From Myxococcales bacterium (GTDB lineage: Bacteria > Myxococcota_A > Polyangia > Polyangiales > Polyangiaceae), in contig JACRDA010000278.1 of assembly GCA_016212965.1 (NCBI GenBank), positions 1-35,486 on the forward strand: 35,486 bases of DNA, written 5' to 3'. Position 1 is the stretch's first letter, and the number at the start of each line of letters is the position of its first letter. The notes below the pieces were generated by a model. That model was not told where the DNA came from. It did not search any database and worked only from the letters and a program-made list of their open reading frames with translations. Positions 14,979 to 22,735 of the stretch are shown here, piece after piece. A program made the translations under genes and the position numbers.

Positions 14979-16037
14979 ATGCGATCGAGATCCAGGCTGT
15001 TCGTGATGTTCGGCGCAGCGATCATCGCCGGTGCGTGCGCGGTCGGGGCGCCCACGAGCGTCGCTTGGGCTCAACAGCCTGACGCCAAGACCCAGGAAGA
15101 GGCCGGCAAGGCCTACGGCGAGGCGAACGAGCTGTTCAAGAAGGACCAGTTCGCGGCCGCGCTGCCGGGCTTCCAGAAGGCGGACGCGCTCGTGCCCGGG
15201 TCGATGCCGAAGTACAAGATCGCGGTTTGCCTCGACAAGCTCAACCGGAAGCAGGAGGCGGTCGCGGCCTACCAGGCCTTCCTGACCTCGAAGCCGCCCG
15301 CGAAGATGGCCGACAAGGTCAAGGAGGCCGAGGGGCGCATCAAGGCGCTCAACAAGGAGATCGCCTCGCAGGCGACCGTCTCCTTGCAGCTGACGCCGCC
15401 CAATCCGCCGGGCCTCACGATCATGGTGGACGGCGCCGCCGTCACCGGCACCGACCTCACGCTGACCCCCGGCGACCACACGGTGAGCATCACCGCGACG
15501 GGCTTCGAGCCGCGCGCCGAGAAGGTCACCGTGAAGGCGGGCGAGAAGCGCCCCCTCGCCGTGACGCTGACGGCGCTGCCCGTCGCGCCGACGCCGGTTC
15601 CGACGCCGGTTCCGACGCTCATCGAGCCGACGCCTCCGGGCCCCGAGCCCGTGCCGGCGCCGGTCCCGACGCCGGAGCCCGGCGGCGAGGAGACGAGCAG
15701 CGACATCCCCGCCTACGTGACGCTCGGCATCGCCGGCGCCGGTGCCATTCTCGGCACCGTGTTCGGCGTCATCGCCCTGCAGGCCAAGGGTGACTTCAAC
15801 GAGCCCGGCGGCGCCACGGTCGACAACGCGGACAAGGCCGAGCGCTCGGCCCTCATCGCAGACATGTCCTTTGGCGTCGCCCTGACGTTCGGGATCACGG
15901 GCGTCGTGCTCCTCGTCTCCGGTGGCGAGGAAGAGGCGCCGGCCGAAGGTGCGGAGGCAGCCGCCCAGGCGGCGCCGGTGCTGCTGCCCTACGCCGGCCC
16001 GAACCGTGGCGGTATGACGGCGACTTGGAGCTTCTAG
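14979..16037 (+). CDS. Exported TPR and PEGA-domain protein with two C-terminal membrane helices
   Basis: A 352-residue protein. ATG 14979 is preceded by ACAGGAGGA, a strong ribosome binding site. Residues 1-31 are a signal peptide (TSVAWA-QQ). Residues about 35-110 form TPR-like helices (ANELFKKDQFAAALPGFQKA, YKIAVCLDKLNRKQEAVAAY). About 130-190 is a PEGA-like beta domain (LTIMVDGAAVTG, HTVSITATGFEPRAEKVTV). A Pro-rich linker follows (VAPTPVPTPVPT). Two hydrophobic segments at about 236-262 and 282-305 anchor it. This architecture is common in myxobacterial genomes, usually near kinases or lipoproteins, and is presumed to bind the cell wall or bridge envelope layers. The first cysteine-rich lipoprotein gene follows after 10 bp with its own AGGAG, so the two are probably co-transcribed. 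Confidence 0.85.
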   Translation: MRSRSRLFVMFGAAIIAGACAVGAPTSVAWAQQPDAKTQEEAGKAYGEANELFKKDQFAAALPGFQKADALVPGSMPKYKIAVCLDKLNRKQEAVAAYQAFLTSKPPAKMADKVKEAEGRIKALNKEIASQATVSLQLTPPNPPGLTIMVDGAAVTGTDLTLTPGDHTVSITATGFEPRAEKVTVKAGEKRPLAVTLTALPVAPTPVPTPVPTLIEPTPPGPEPVPAPVPTPEPGGEETSSDIPAYVTLGIAGAGAILGTVFGVIALQAKGDFNEPGGATVDNADKAERSALIADMSFGVALTFGITGVVLLVSGGEEEAPAEGAEAAAQAAPVLLPYAGPNRGGMTATWSF

Positions 16038-16047
16038 GAGACGGCCG

Positions 16048-18018
16048 ATGGCAACCCAGTACATGAAAGTTCTTGCTTCGCTGGTGGTGGCCGCTGGGGC
16101 GGCTGCGCTCGCCGTGAGCGGCTGCGAGCTCATCGCGTCCGTCGACCGCACGGAGATCTCGAACGGCGGCTCCGCCCCGGTCGGCGGCTCGGGTGGCACC
16201 GGCGGAGTCGCCGGGCAGGGTGGCGGCGGTGGACCGGCGTGCGACCCGCTCCAGTGCCCGGGCACGGACACCGACTGCGCCGTGCGCATCTGCAACGTGA
16301 ACGACGCGTGCGCGGTGTCGAACACGGCGTCGGGTGCGGCGTGCGACGACGCGCCGCCGGACGGCAAGGTGTGCGACGGCGCCGGCACCTGCGTCGAGTG
16401 CGTCGACAACACGCAGTGCACGGCTCCGAACGACCTCTGCGACACCAACGCTCACATCTGCGTCCCGCCGACCTGTCAGAACAGTGCGCTCGATCCGGGT
16501 GAGACCGACATCGACTGCGGCGGCCCGACCTGCGGCAACTGCGCGAACACGAAGTTCTGCAACGACGCGACCGACTGCCAGAGCGCCTATTGCGACACCT
16601 CGGCCGGCGGCGGCCAGGGCGGCTCGGGCGCGGCGGGCGTTTGCACGGCGTGCGCCAACGACGGCCAGTGCCTCGCGGCCGAGTGGTGCAACACCGCGGT
16701 GGCGGGCGGCACCTGCCAGGCCGACAAGGCGCTCGGTGACGCGTGCGGCGGCCCGGGTCAGTGCACGAGCGGCTTCTGCCCCGCGCAGGACGGCGTGTGC
16801 TGCGATGCGGCGTGCGGCTCGACCTGCCAGGCGTGCCTCGGGACCAAGACGGGCGGCGCCAACGGCACCTGCGCCCTCGTGACGGCGCAGACCGACCCGG
16901 ACACCGAGTGCGCGGACCAGGGTGCCGCGAGCTGCGGCTCGAACGGCACGGGCTGCACCGGCAACGCCACGGCGTGCCGGCTGTACTCCGCCGTCACCGT
17001 GTGCTCGGCCGAGACCTGCACCGGCAACACCGACTCGCCCGCCGACCTCTGCAACGGCACGGGCACCTGCGTCAACTCCGCCAACGTCACCTGCGCCAAC
17101 AACCTGAACTGCAACGCGGGCGGCACGGCCTGCCTCACGACCTGCTCGGTCGACGGCAACTGCGTGAGCGGCTTCTACTGCGCCGCGCCGAACTGCGCGG
17201 CGAAGAAGGCCGACGGCGCGAGCTGCGGCGGCAGCAACGAGTGCACGAACGGCAACTGCGTCGACGGCGTGTGCTGCAACACCGCCTGCGGCGGCGCCTG
17301 CGACGCGTGCACCGCGGCGCTCAAGGGCAGCGGCGTCGACGGCGTGTGCGGGAACACGGCGGCGGGTGGAACGGGCTCTCCGTCCTGCACGCCGTACGTG
17401 TGCACGGGTACTGGCACGACGTGTCCGGTGGGCTGCGTGACCGACGCGCAGTGCGCCAGTGGCAACTACTGCAACGGTTCGCTCGTCTGCGTTCCGAAGC
17501 TCGCCAACGGCAACGTGTGCGGCGGCAACAACGAGTGCACGAGCAACAACTGCATCGACGGCTTCTGCTGCAACAACGCCTGCAACGGCGGCTGCAACGC
17601 CTGCGATGTCGCCGGGAGCGAGGGCACGTGCACGAACGTGGGTGCGGGACAGCCCGGAGAGCCGAGCTGCACGCCGTACGTATGCAGCGCTGGGGTCGGG
17701 ACGTGCCCGACAAGCTGCACGGATGACACGAACTGTATCTCCGGCGACTACTGCGACGCGTCGAACGTCTGCGTCCCGAAGCTCGCCAACGGCGGCACGT
17801 GCACGGGCACCAACCAGTGCACGAGCGGCAACTGCGTCGACAGCGTCTGCTGCAACACGGCCTGCGGCGGGCTTTGCCAGGCGTGCTCGGCCGCGAAGAC
17901 CGGTGGCGCGAACGGCACCTGCGCGGACGTCGCGAACGACACCGATCCGGATGCGGAGTGTGCCGCGCCCACGTGCTGCCAGACCGGCGCCACATGCGGC
18001 GGGACGGCCTGCCCCTGA
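16048..18018 (+). CDS. Cysteine-rich lipoprotein A (Dickkopf-like disulfide repeats)
   Basis: A 656-residue protein. The lipobox VSGC places the lipidated Cys at residue 26. A Gly/Ser-rich spacer (GGSGGTGGVAGQGGGGG) follows, then a cysteine about every eight residues. A conserved opening module reads CDDAPPDGKVCDGAGTCVEC and CDTNAHIC. The rest consists of repeats of the form LANGNVCGGNNECTSNNC then GFCCNNACNGGCNAC, typical of the Dickkopf N-terminal-like cysteine-rich repeats found in many copies in Polyangia. Such proteins probably sit on the cell surface with internal disulfides; function is unknown, with adhesion, self-recognition or armour as guesses. Parts of it are nearly identical to the third lipoprotein (20239). 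A strong terminator follows at 18073. Confidence 0.85.
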   Translation: MATQYMKVLASLVVAAGAAALAVSGCELIASVDRTEISNGGSAPVGGSGGTGGVAGQGGGGGPACDPLQCPGTDTDCAVRICNVNDACAVSNTASGAACDDAPPDGKVCDGAGTCVECVDNTQCTAPNDLCDTNAHICVPPTCQNSALDPGETDIDCGGPTCGNCANTKFCNDATDCQSAYCDTSAGGGQGGSGAAGVCTACANDGQCLAAEWCNTAVAGGTCQADKALGDACGGPGQCTSGFCPAQDGVCCDAACGSTCQACLGTKTGGANGTCALVTAQTDPDTECADQGAASCGSNGTGCTGNATACRLYSAVTVCSAETCTGNTDSPADLCNGTGTCVNSANVTCANNLNCNAGGTACLTTCSVDGNCVSGFYCAAPNCAAKKADGASCGGSNECTNGNCVDGVCCNTACGGACDACTAALKGSGVDGVCGNTAAGGTGSPSCTPYVCTGTGTTCPVGCVTDAQCASGNYCNGSLVCVPKLANGNVCGGNNECTSNNCIDGFCCNNACNGGCNACDVAGSEGTCTNVGAGQPGEPSCTPYVCSAGVGTCPTSCTDDTNCISGDYCDASNVCVPKLANGGTCTGTNQCTSGNCVDSVCCNTACGGLCQACSAAKTGGANGTCADVANDTDPDAECAAPTCCQTGATCGGTACP

Positions 18019-18072
18019 GGCCGCCCGAGGCACCGGGCGTGCCGGACGCCTGAAGGGTGCCTGACAGGTGAG

Positions 18073-18110
18073 AGCGCGCCGCGCGGCAACGCGTGGCGCG
18101 CTTTCGTTTT
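18073..18110 (+). terminator. Rho-independent terminator with GCAA tetraloop
   Basis: AGCGCGCCGCGCG (18073-18085) and CGCGTGGCGCGCT (18090-18102) form a 13-bp stem, with one G-T pair, closed by the GNRA loop GCAA. TTTCGTTTT follows directly. This should end the TPR/PEGA and lipoprotein A transcript. Confidence 0.78.
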
Positions 18111-18180
18111 GTCTTGCCGAGGGGGTCGTGGGTGGGTCGCAGGACCTTTACGCCGGGGCGTCGCGGTGGTGGGATGGGCC
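18095..18180 (+). repeat. Duplicated leader of lipoprotein B (copy at 20149-20238)
   Basis: From GGCGCGCTTTCGTTT to the start codon, this leader is nearly the same as that of lipoprotein C, including GACCTTTACGCCGGGGCGTC and GATGGGCCATGTC. It starts inside the terminator stem, so the terminator tail, leader and lipoprotein 5' end were duplicated as one block. It probably contains the promoter, but I cannot place -35/-10 boxes with confidence. Confidence 0.75.
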
Positions 18181-20082
18181 ATGTCTTCTGCCCGTGCGGT
18201 GAAGGGTATCGCGGCGCTGGGCCTGCTTGCGCTCGTCCTCGGCTCGGCGGCCTGTCCGGGGCCGGAGCCTGCGGTGAGGCAGACAGCGAGCGGCGGGGCC
18301 GGCGGGGCCGCAGGAGCGGCAGGGGCGGGAGGAGAGGGCGGGACCTGCGAGACCGCTCTCTGCCCCGGGGTCGCCACGGACTGTCGGCTGAAGACCTGCT
18401 TTGGCGACAACCAGTGCGGCTTCGCGAACGTGGTCGAGTACCAGCCGTGCGACGACGCGCCGCCGGCCGGGAAGGTGTGCGACGGCGCCGGCAACTGCGT
18501 CGAGTGCATCGACAACTTGCAGTGCACGAGCCCGGAGACCTGCGACACCAACGCGCACGTGTGCGTGTCCCTGCACTGCGCCAACCAGAGCATCGACGTG
18601 GACGAGACGGGCCTCAACTGCGGCGGCGCCGACTGCGCGCCGTGCGCGAACGACGTCGCCTGCCTCGACGCCGATGACTGCCAGAGTGGCTACTGCCTCG
18701 ACGTCGGTGGCGGGAACAAGCTCTGCAAGCCCTGCACGGACAGTGCGCAGTGCGGGAGCACGGCCGAGTGGTGCGACACCGACGCCGCCGGTGGAACCTG
18801 CGCGCCGAAGCAGGCCGATGGCGAGCCCTGCGCGGTCGACGGCGCGTGCCTGAACGGTCACTGCCCGCCCCAGGACGGCGTGTGCTGCCCCGTCGCGTGC
18901 GACGGCACCTGCGAAGCTTGCAGCGCGGTCAAGACCGGCCACCCGGACGGCGGTTGCGCGGCCGTGCTCGCCGGGACCGATGCCGATGACGAGTGCGTCG
19001 GTTCGGCGACCTGCGATGGTTTCCGCAAGTGCGCCGTCTGCGGCGACGGTACCGTGCAGGCGACGGAGACGTGCGACGACGGCCATCAGACACCGTGCGG
19101 CGCGTGCAACGCGACGTGCACGGGGCCGGGTACTGGATCGACCTGCGGCGACAACGTTCTCTGCCTCGACACGGAAAGTTGCGACGACGGCTTTCAGACC
19201 GCGTGCGGCGCGTGCAACGCAACCTGCACGGGAGCCGGCACGGGCTCGACCTGCGGCGACGGCATCGTCTGTGCCGACATCGAGGCCTGCGACGACGATT
19301 TCCAGACGCCGTGCGGCGCGTGCAACGCGACGTGCTCTGGAGCCGGCACGGCCGTGGTCTGCGGCGACGGTTACGTGTGCCCGGACACCGAAGCCTGTGA
19401 TGACGGCTACCAGACGGCGTGCGGGCCGTGCAACGCAACCTGCACGGGGCCGGGCACTGGGGCTACTTGCGGTGACGGTGTCGTCTGTAGCGATGTCGAG
19501 TTCTGTGACGACGGCTTCCAGACGGCGTGCGGAGCCTGCAACGCGACCTGCAGCGCCAGCGGTGCGGGATCGACCTGCGGCGATGGTGGCGTGTGCCCCG
19601 ACACGGAGCTCTGTGACGACGGCCACCAGACGGCGTGCGGAGAGTGCAACGCGACCTGTTCGGGCGTGGGCACCGGCTCGACCTGCGGCGACAACATCGT
19701 CTGTGAAGACACCGAGTTCTGTGACGACGGCCACCAGACGGCGTGCGGGGCGTGCAGCGCGAACTGCTTGGCTGCAGGCACGGGCTCGACGTGCGGCGAC
19801 AACATCGTGTGCCCCGACACGGAGACCTGCGACGATGGGCACCAGACCGCGTGCGGCCCATGCCGCGCGGACTGTTCGGGTTCTGGCAGCGGCTCGACCT
19901 GCGGCGATGGCGTGGTCTGCCCCGACACCGAGACCTGCGACGACTACAACGCCAGTTCGTGTGGCACCTGCGCCGCGACCTGCGTCGGACCCGGCCCGGG
20001 TGCCACGTGCGGGGCGGACTTCGGCTGTTTCGACGGCGGCGACTGCACGAGCCTCTCGTGTACCGACCACTTCTGCGACTGA
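18181..20082 (+). CDS. Cysteine-rich lipoprotein B with nine 36-residue Myxococcus-type disulfide repeats
   Basis: A 633-residue protein starting MSSARAVKG. A relaxed lipobox (GSAAC) gives Cys25 as the lipidated residue, then a Gly/Ala spacer. The first about 270 residues match lipoprotein C (CDDAPPAGKVCDGAGNCVEC, SPETCDTNAHVCVSLHC). From about residue 283 the Dickkopf-like repeats give way to nine 36-residue units of the pattern CGDxxVCxDTExCDDGxQT, then ACGACNATCTGxGTGST, plus a degenerate tenth end. These resemble Myxococcus cysteine-rich repeats (TIGR02232/DUF4215 type). Each unit has five to six cysteines and an Asp-rich CDDG loop that could bind calcium. Probable surface-exposed rod. 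The start follows the same context as lipoprotein C; an ATG seven bases upstream is out of frame. Confidence 0.85.
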   Translation: MSSARAVKGIAALGLLALVLGSAACPGPEPAVRQTASGGAGGAAGAAGAGGEGGTCETALCPGVATDCRLKTCFGDNQCGFANVVEYQPCDDAPPAGKVCDGAGNCVECIDNLQCTSPETCDTNAHVCVSLHCANQSIDVDETGLNCGGADCAPCANDVACLDADDCQSGYCLDVGGGNKLCKPCTDSAQCGSTAEWCDTDAAGGTCAPKQADGEPCAVDGACLNGHCPPQDGVCCPVACDGTCEACSAVKTGHPDGGCAAVLAGTDADDECVGSATCDGFRKCAVCGDGTVQATETCDDGHQTPCGACNATCTGPGTGSTCGDNVLCLDTESCDDGFQTACGACNATCTGAGTGSTCGDGIVCADIEACDDDFQTPCGACNATCSGAGTAVVCGDGYVCPDTEACDDGYQTACGPCNATCTGPGTGATCGDGVVCSDVEFCDDGFQTACGACNATCSASGAGSTCGDGGVCPDTELCDDGHQTACGECNATCSGVGTGSTCGDNIVCEDTEFCDDGHQTACGACSANCLAAGTGSTCGDNIVCPDTETCDDGHQTACGPCRADCSGSGSGSTCGDGVVCPDTETCDDYNASSCGTCAATCVGPGPGATCGADFGCFDGGDCTSLSCTDHFCD

Positions 20083-20141
20083 CGTTCGCGTGCCCGCGGC
20101 ACTGCGGCCAGTGCCTTTCGGCTGAGCTGACCGAGCGAGCG

Positions 20142-20165
20142 AGCGCGTGGCGCGCTTTCGTTTCG
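20142..20165 (+). terminator. Degenerate copy of the lipoprotein terminator
   Basis: The right arm and T-rich tail of the 18073 terminator are kept (GTGGCGCGCTTTCGTTTCG), but the left arm is altered, leaving AGCGCG and CGCGCT around a three-base loop. It is likely weak, so lipoprotein B transcripts may continue into lipoprotein C. Confidence 0.4.
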
Positions 20166-20238
20166 TGCTTGCCGAGGGTGTCGTCTGCGGGTCTTCGCAG
20201 GACCTTTACGCCGGGGCGTCGCGGTGGTGAGATGGGCC
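20149..20238 (+). repeat. Duplicated leader of lipoprotein C (copy of 18095-18180)
   Basis: Nearly identical to the lipoprotein B leader, with a few insertions (for example TCTTCGCAGGACC against TCGCAGGACC). It fills the space after the degenerate terminator and should carry the same control elements, so B and C are probably regulated alike. Confidence 0.75.
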
Positions 20239-22605
20239 ATGTCTTCTGCCCGTGCGGTGAAGGGACTCGCGGCGCTGGGGATCCTCGCGCTCGTCCTCGG
20301 CTCGGCGGCCTGTCCGGGGCCGGAGCCGGCGGTGAGGCAGACGGCGAGCGGCGGAGCCGCGGGAGTCGCAGGAGCGGCAGGGGCGGGAGGCGAGGGCGGG
20401 AACTGCTCGATCGATCTCTGCCCCGGGGTCGACACCGACTGTCGCATGAAGACCTGCTACGGCGATCACCTGTGCAGCTTCGCGAACGCGCTCGAGTACC
20501 AGCCGTGCGACGACGCGCCGCCGGACGGCAAGGTGTGTGACGGCGCCGGCAACTGCGTCGAGTGCATCGACCACTTGCAGTGCACGAGCCCGGAGACCTG
20601 CGACACCAACGCGCACGTGTGCGTGTCCCTGCACTGCACCAACCAGGTCGTCGACGAGGACGAGACGGATCTCAACTGCGGCGGCGCCGACTGCGCGGAT
20701 TGCGTGAACGGCAAGTTCTGCAACGCCGCGACCGACTGCCTGAGCGCCTACTGCGACACGTCGGCCGGTGGCGGCCAGGGCGGCTCGGGTGCGGCGGGCG
20801 TGTGCGCGGCGTGCAGCTCGGACACCGAGTGCGCGGGCACCGAGTGGTGCGACCTCACCATCGTCGGCGGCACCTGCGTGCCGAAGAAGGCCGATGGCGA
20901 GGTCTGCGCAGGGCCCGGCCAGTGCACGAGCGGCTTCTGCCCCGCACAGGACGGCGTGTGCTGCGACGGGGCGTGCGCCGCCGAGTGCATGTCGTGCCTC
21001 GCGGCGAACACCGGTCAGGCGAACGGCTCTTGCTCGTCCGTGACGCAGGGCGAGGATCCCGATGGCGAGTGCACGGTCCAGGGCTCCGAGCCCTGTGGCG
21101 CGAACGGCACGGGCTGCAACGGCTCGGTCACGATCCCAGGATGCTGGCTCTACCCCGACACGACGGTGTGCGGCACGGAGTCGTGCTCGGGGTTCGCCTA
21201 CGTGCCGCCCGCCGAGTGCAACGGCTCGGGTACCTGCGTCCCCGGGAACACCACCACGTGCCCGAACAACCTCGTCTGCAACGCGGGCGGCACGGCCTGT
21301 CTCACGACCTGCTCGGTCGACGGCAACTGCCGGAGCGGCTTCTACTGCGCCGCGCCGAACTGCGCGGCGAAGATGGCCGACGGCGCGAGCTGCGGCGGCG
21401 ACAACGAGTGCACGAACGGCCACTGCGTCGACGGCGTGTGCTGCAACAACGCCTGCGGCGGCGCCTGCGACGCGTGCACCGCGGCGCTCAAGGGCACCGG
21501 GGTGGATGGGGTGTGCGGGTACATGCCCTTCGGTGCCGCGGGCTCGCCTTCGTGCAGTCCGTACGTTTGTGCCGGGATCAGCGCGCTCTGCCAGTGGTCG
21601 TGCCCTGGTGGGGATTCGAGCTGCGTCAACACTCACTACTGCAACGGCTTGTTCGCGTGCGTTCCGAAGCTCGCCAACGGCACCGCGTGCGGCGGCAACA
21701 ACGAGTGCGAGTTCGGCAACTGCGTGGACGGCGTGTGCTGCAACAGCGCCTGCGGCGGTCTCTGTCAGGCCTGCACGGCCGCACTCAAGGGCTCGGGCTC
21801 CGATGGTACGTGCGGCTCGATCGCGACGGGTACCGATCCCGGCAACGAGTGTGCGAGTGGAGTGTGCGACGGGTCCTCCAATGTGTGCGTCGCCTGCGTG
21901 ACCGACGCGAACTGCCTCGGCACCGAGTACTGCGACGGCGCCAACACGTGCCAGCCGAAGAAGGCCAACGGCGCCGCGTGCGGTGGCAACAACCAGTGCA
22001 CGAACGGCAACTGCGTCGACGGCTTCTGCTGCAACACGGCCTGCGGCGGCGCCTGCGACCGCTGCAACACCGTCGGCAGCGAGGGAACGTGCACCATCCT
22101 GACGGGGGGTGCTCCGGGCGACCCGAGCTGCGCGCCGTACGTGTGCTGGGGCGGCAGCACCTGTCCCACCCTGTGCCCGCTCGGCGACGTGAACTGCTCG
22201 ACCGGCAACTACTGCAACGGGTCGAACGCGTGCGTTCCGAAGCTCGCCGACGGCGTCGCGTGTGGCGGCGACAACCAGTGCGCGAACGGCCACTGCGTGG
22301 ACGGCGTGTGCTGCAACACCGCCTGCGGGGGTAGCTGCGACGCCTGCAACCTCGCTCCGAACGTGGGAACCTGCACCAACGTCGCGGCGGGGCAGCCGGG
22401 CAACCCGAGCTGCTCGCCCTACGAGTGTCGGGGGGGCGCCACGTGCTCCACGAGCTGCAACTTCGACTCCGAGTGCGCCTCCACGGCCTACTGCGACTTC
22501 GGTGACAACAACTGCTGGCCGAAGCGCGGGGTCGGAGGCTTCTGCACCCGGGACGCCATGTGTGCCAGCGGTAACTGCGACGTCGGGCAAGGGGAATGCC
22601 TCTGA
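20239..22605 (+). CDS. Cysteine-rich lipoprotein C (Dickkopf-like disulfide repeats)
   Basis: A 788-residue protein, start chosen by match to lipoprotein B (MSSARAVKG); a GTG 15 bases upstream is possible. Signal and lipid site (GSAAC, Cys25), Gly/Ala spacer and first module match B almost exactly. The remainder matches lipoprotein A instead: GGGQGGSGAAGVC, GQCTSGFCPAQDGVCC, CSVDGNC, SGFYCAAPNCAAK, then five or more units of the form LANGTACGGNNECEFGNC and VDGVCCN-ACGG-C-AC. It is thus a mosaic of the other two genes. Ends with CASGNCDVGQGECL. Probably surface-exposed and disulfide-rich, function unknown. A GC hairpin follows at 22612. Confidence 0.85.
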   Translation: MSSARAVKGLAALGILALVLGSAACPGPEPAVRQTASGGAAGVAGAAGAGGEGGNCSIDLCPGVDTDCRMKTCYGDHLCSFANALEYQPCDDAPPDGKVCDGAGNCVECIDHLQCTSPETCDTNAHVCVSLHCTNQVVDEDETDLNCGGADCADCVNGKFCNAATDCLSAYCDTSAGGGQGGSGAAGVCAACSSDTECAGTEWCDLTIVGGTCVPKKADGEVCAGPGQCTSGFCPAQDGVCCDGACAAECMSCLAANTGQANGSCSSVTQGEDPDGECTVQGSEPCGANGTGCNGSVTIPGCWLYPDTTVCGTESCSGFAYVPPAECNGSGTCVPGNTTTCPNNLVCNAGGTACLTTCSVDGNCRSGFYCAAPNCAAKMADGASCGGDNECTNGHCVDGVCCNNACGGACDACTAALKGTGVDGVCGYMPFGAAGSPSCSPYVCAGISALCQWSCPGGDSSCVNTHYCNGLFACVPKLANGTACGGNNECEFGNCVDGVCCNSACGGLCQACTAALKGSGSDGTCGSIATGTDPGNECASGVCDGSSNVCVACVTDANCLGTEYCDGANTCQPKKANGAACGGNNQCTNGNCVDGFCCNTACGGACDRCNTVGSEGTCTILTGGAPGDPSCAPYVCWGGSTCPTLCPLGDVNCSTGNYCNGSNACVPKLADGVACGGDNQCANGHCVDGVCCNTACGGSCDACNLAPNVGTCTNVAAGQPGNPSCSPYECRGGATCSTSCNFDSECASTAYCDFGDNNCWPKRGVGGFCTRDAMCASGNCDVGQGECL

Positions 22606-22611
22606 GTTCGG

Positions 22612-22631
22612 GGCGCCCCGTAGCGGGCGCC
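22612..22631 (+). terminator. Candidate hairpin after lipoprotein C
   Basis: GGCGCCC and GGGCGCC form a perfect 7-bp stem around CGTAGC, seven bases after the stop codon. There is no T-run, so termination strength is doubtful. Confidence 0.4.
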
Positions 22632-22735
22632 AACCCCGCCAGCTCGTCGCGTCCCTTCGCTAGGTCCCCACCCCGCACCCGTGCCACAATGCTCCGGCCG
22701 TTCCGGGCGCGTGGGTCGCGCCGCCGGGCGGCACG

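Noticed and set aside
15895..18033. Minus-strand open frame opposite lipoprotein A
   Set aside because: Alternating low-complexity translation (AVDAVAARALV-type) is caused by the repeated cysteine codons on the plus strand; there are similar shadows opposite lipoproteins B and C.
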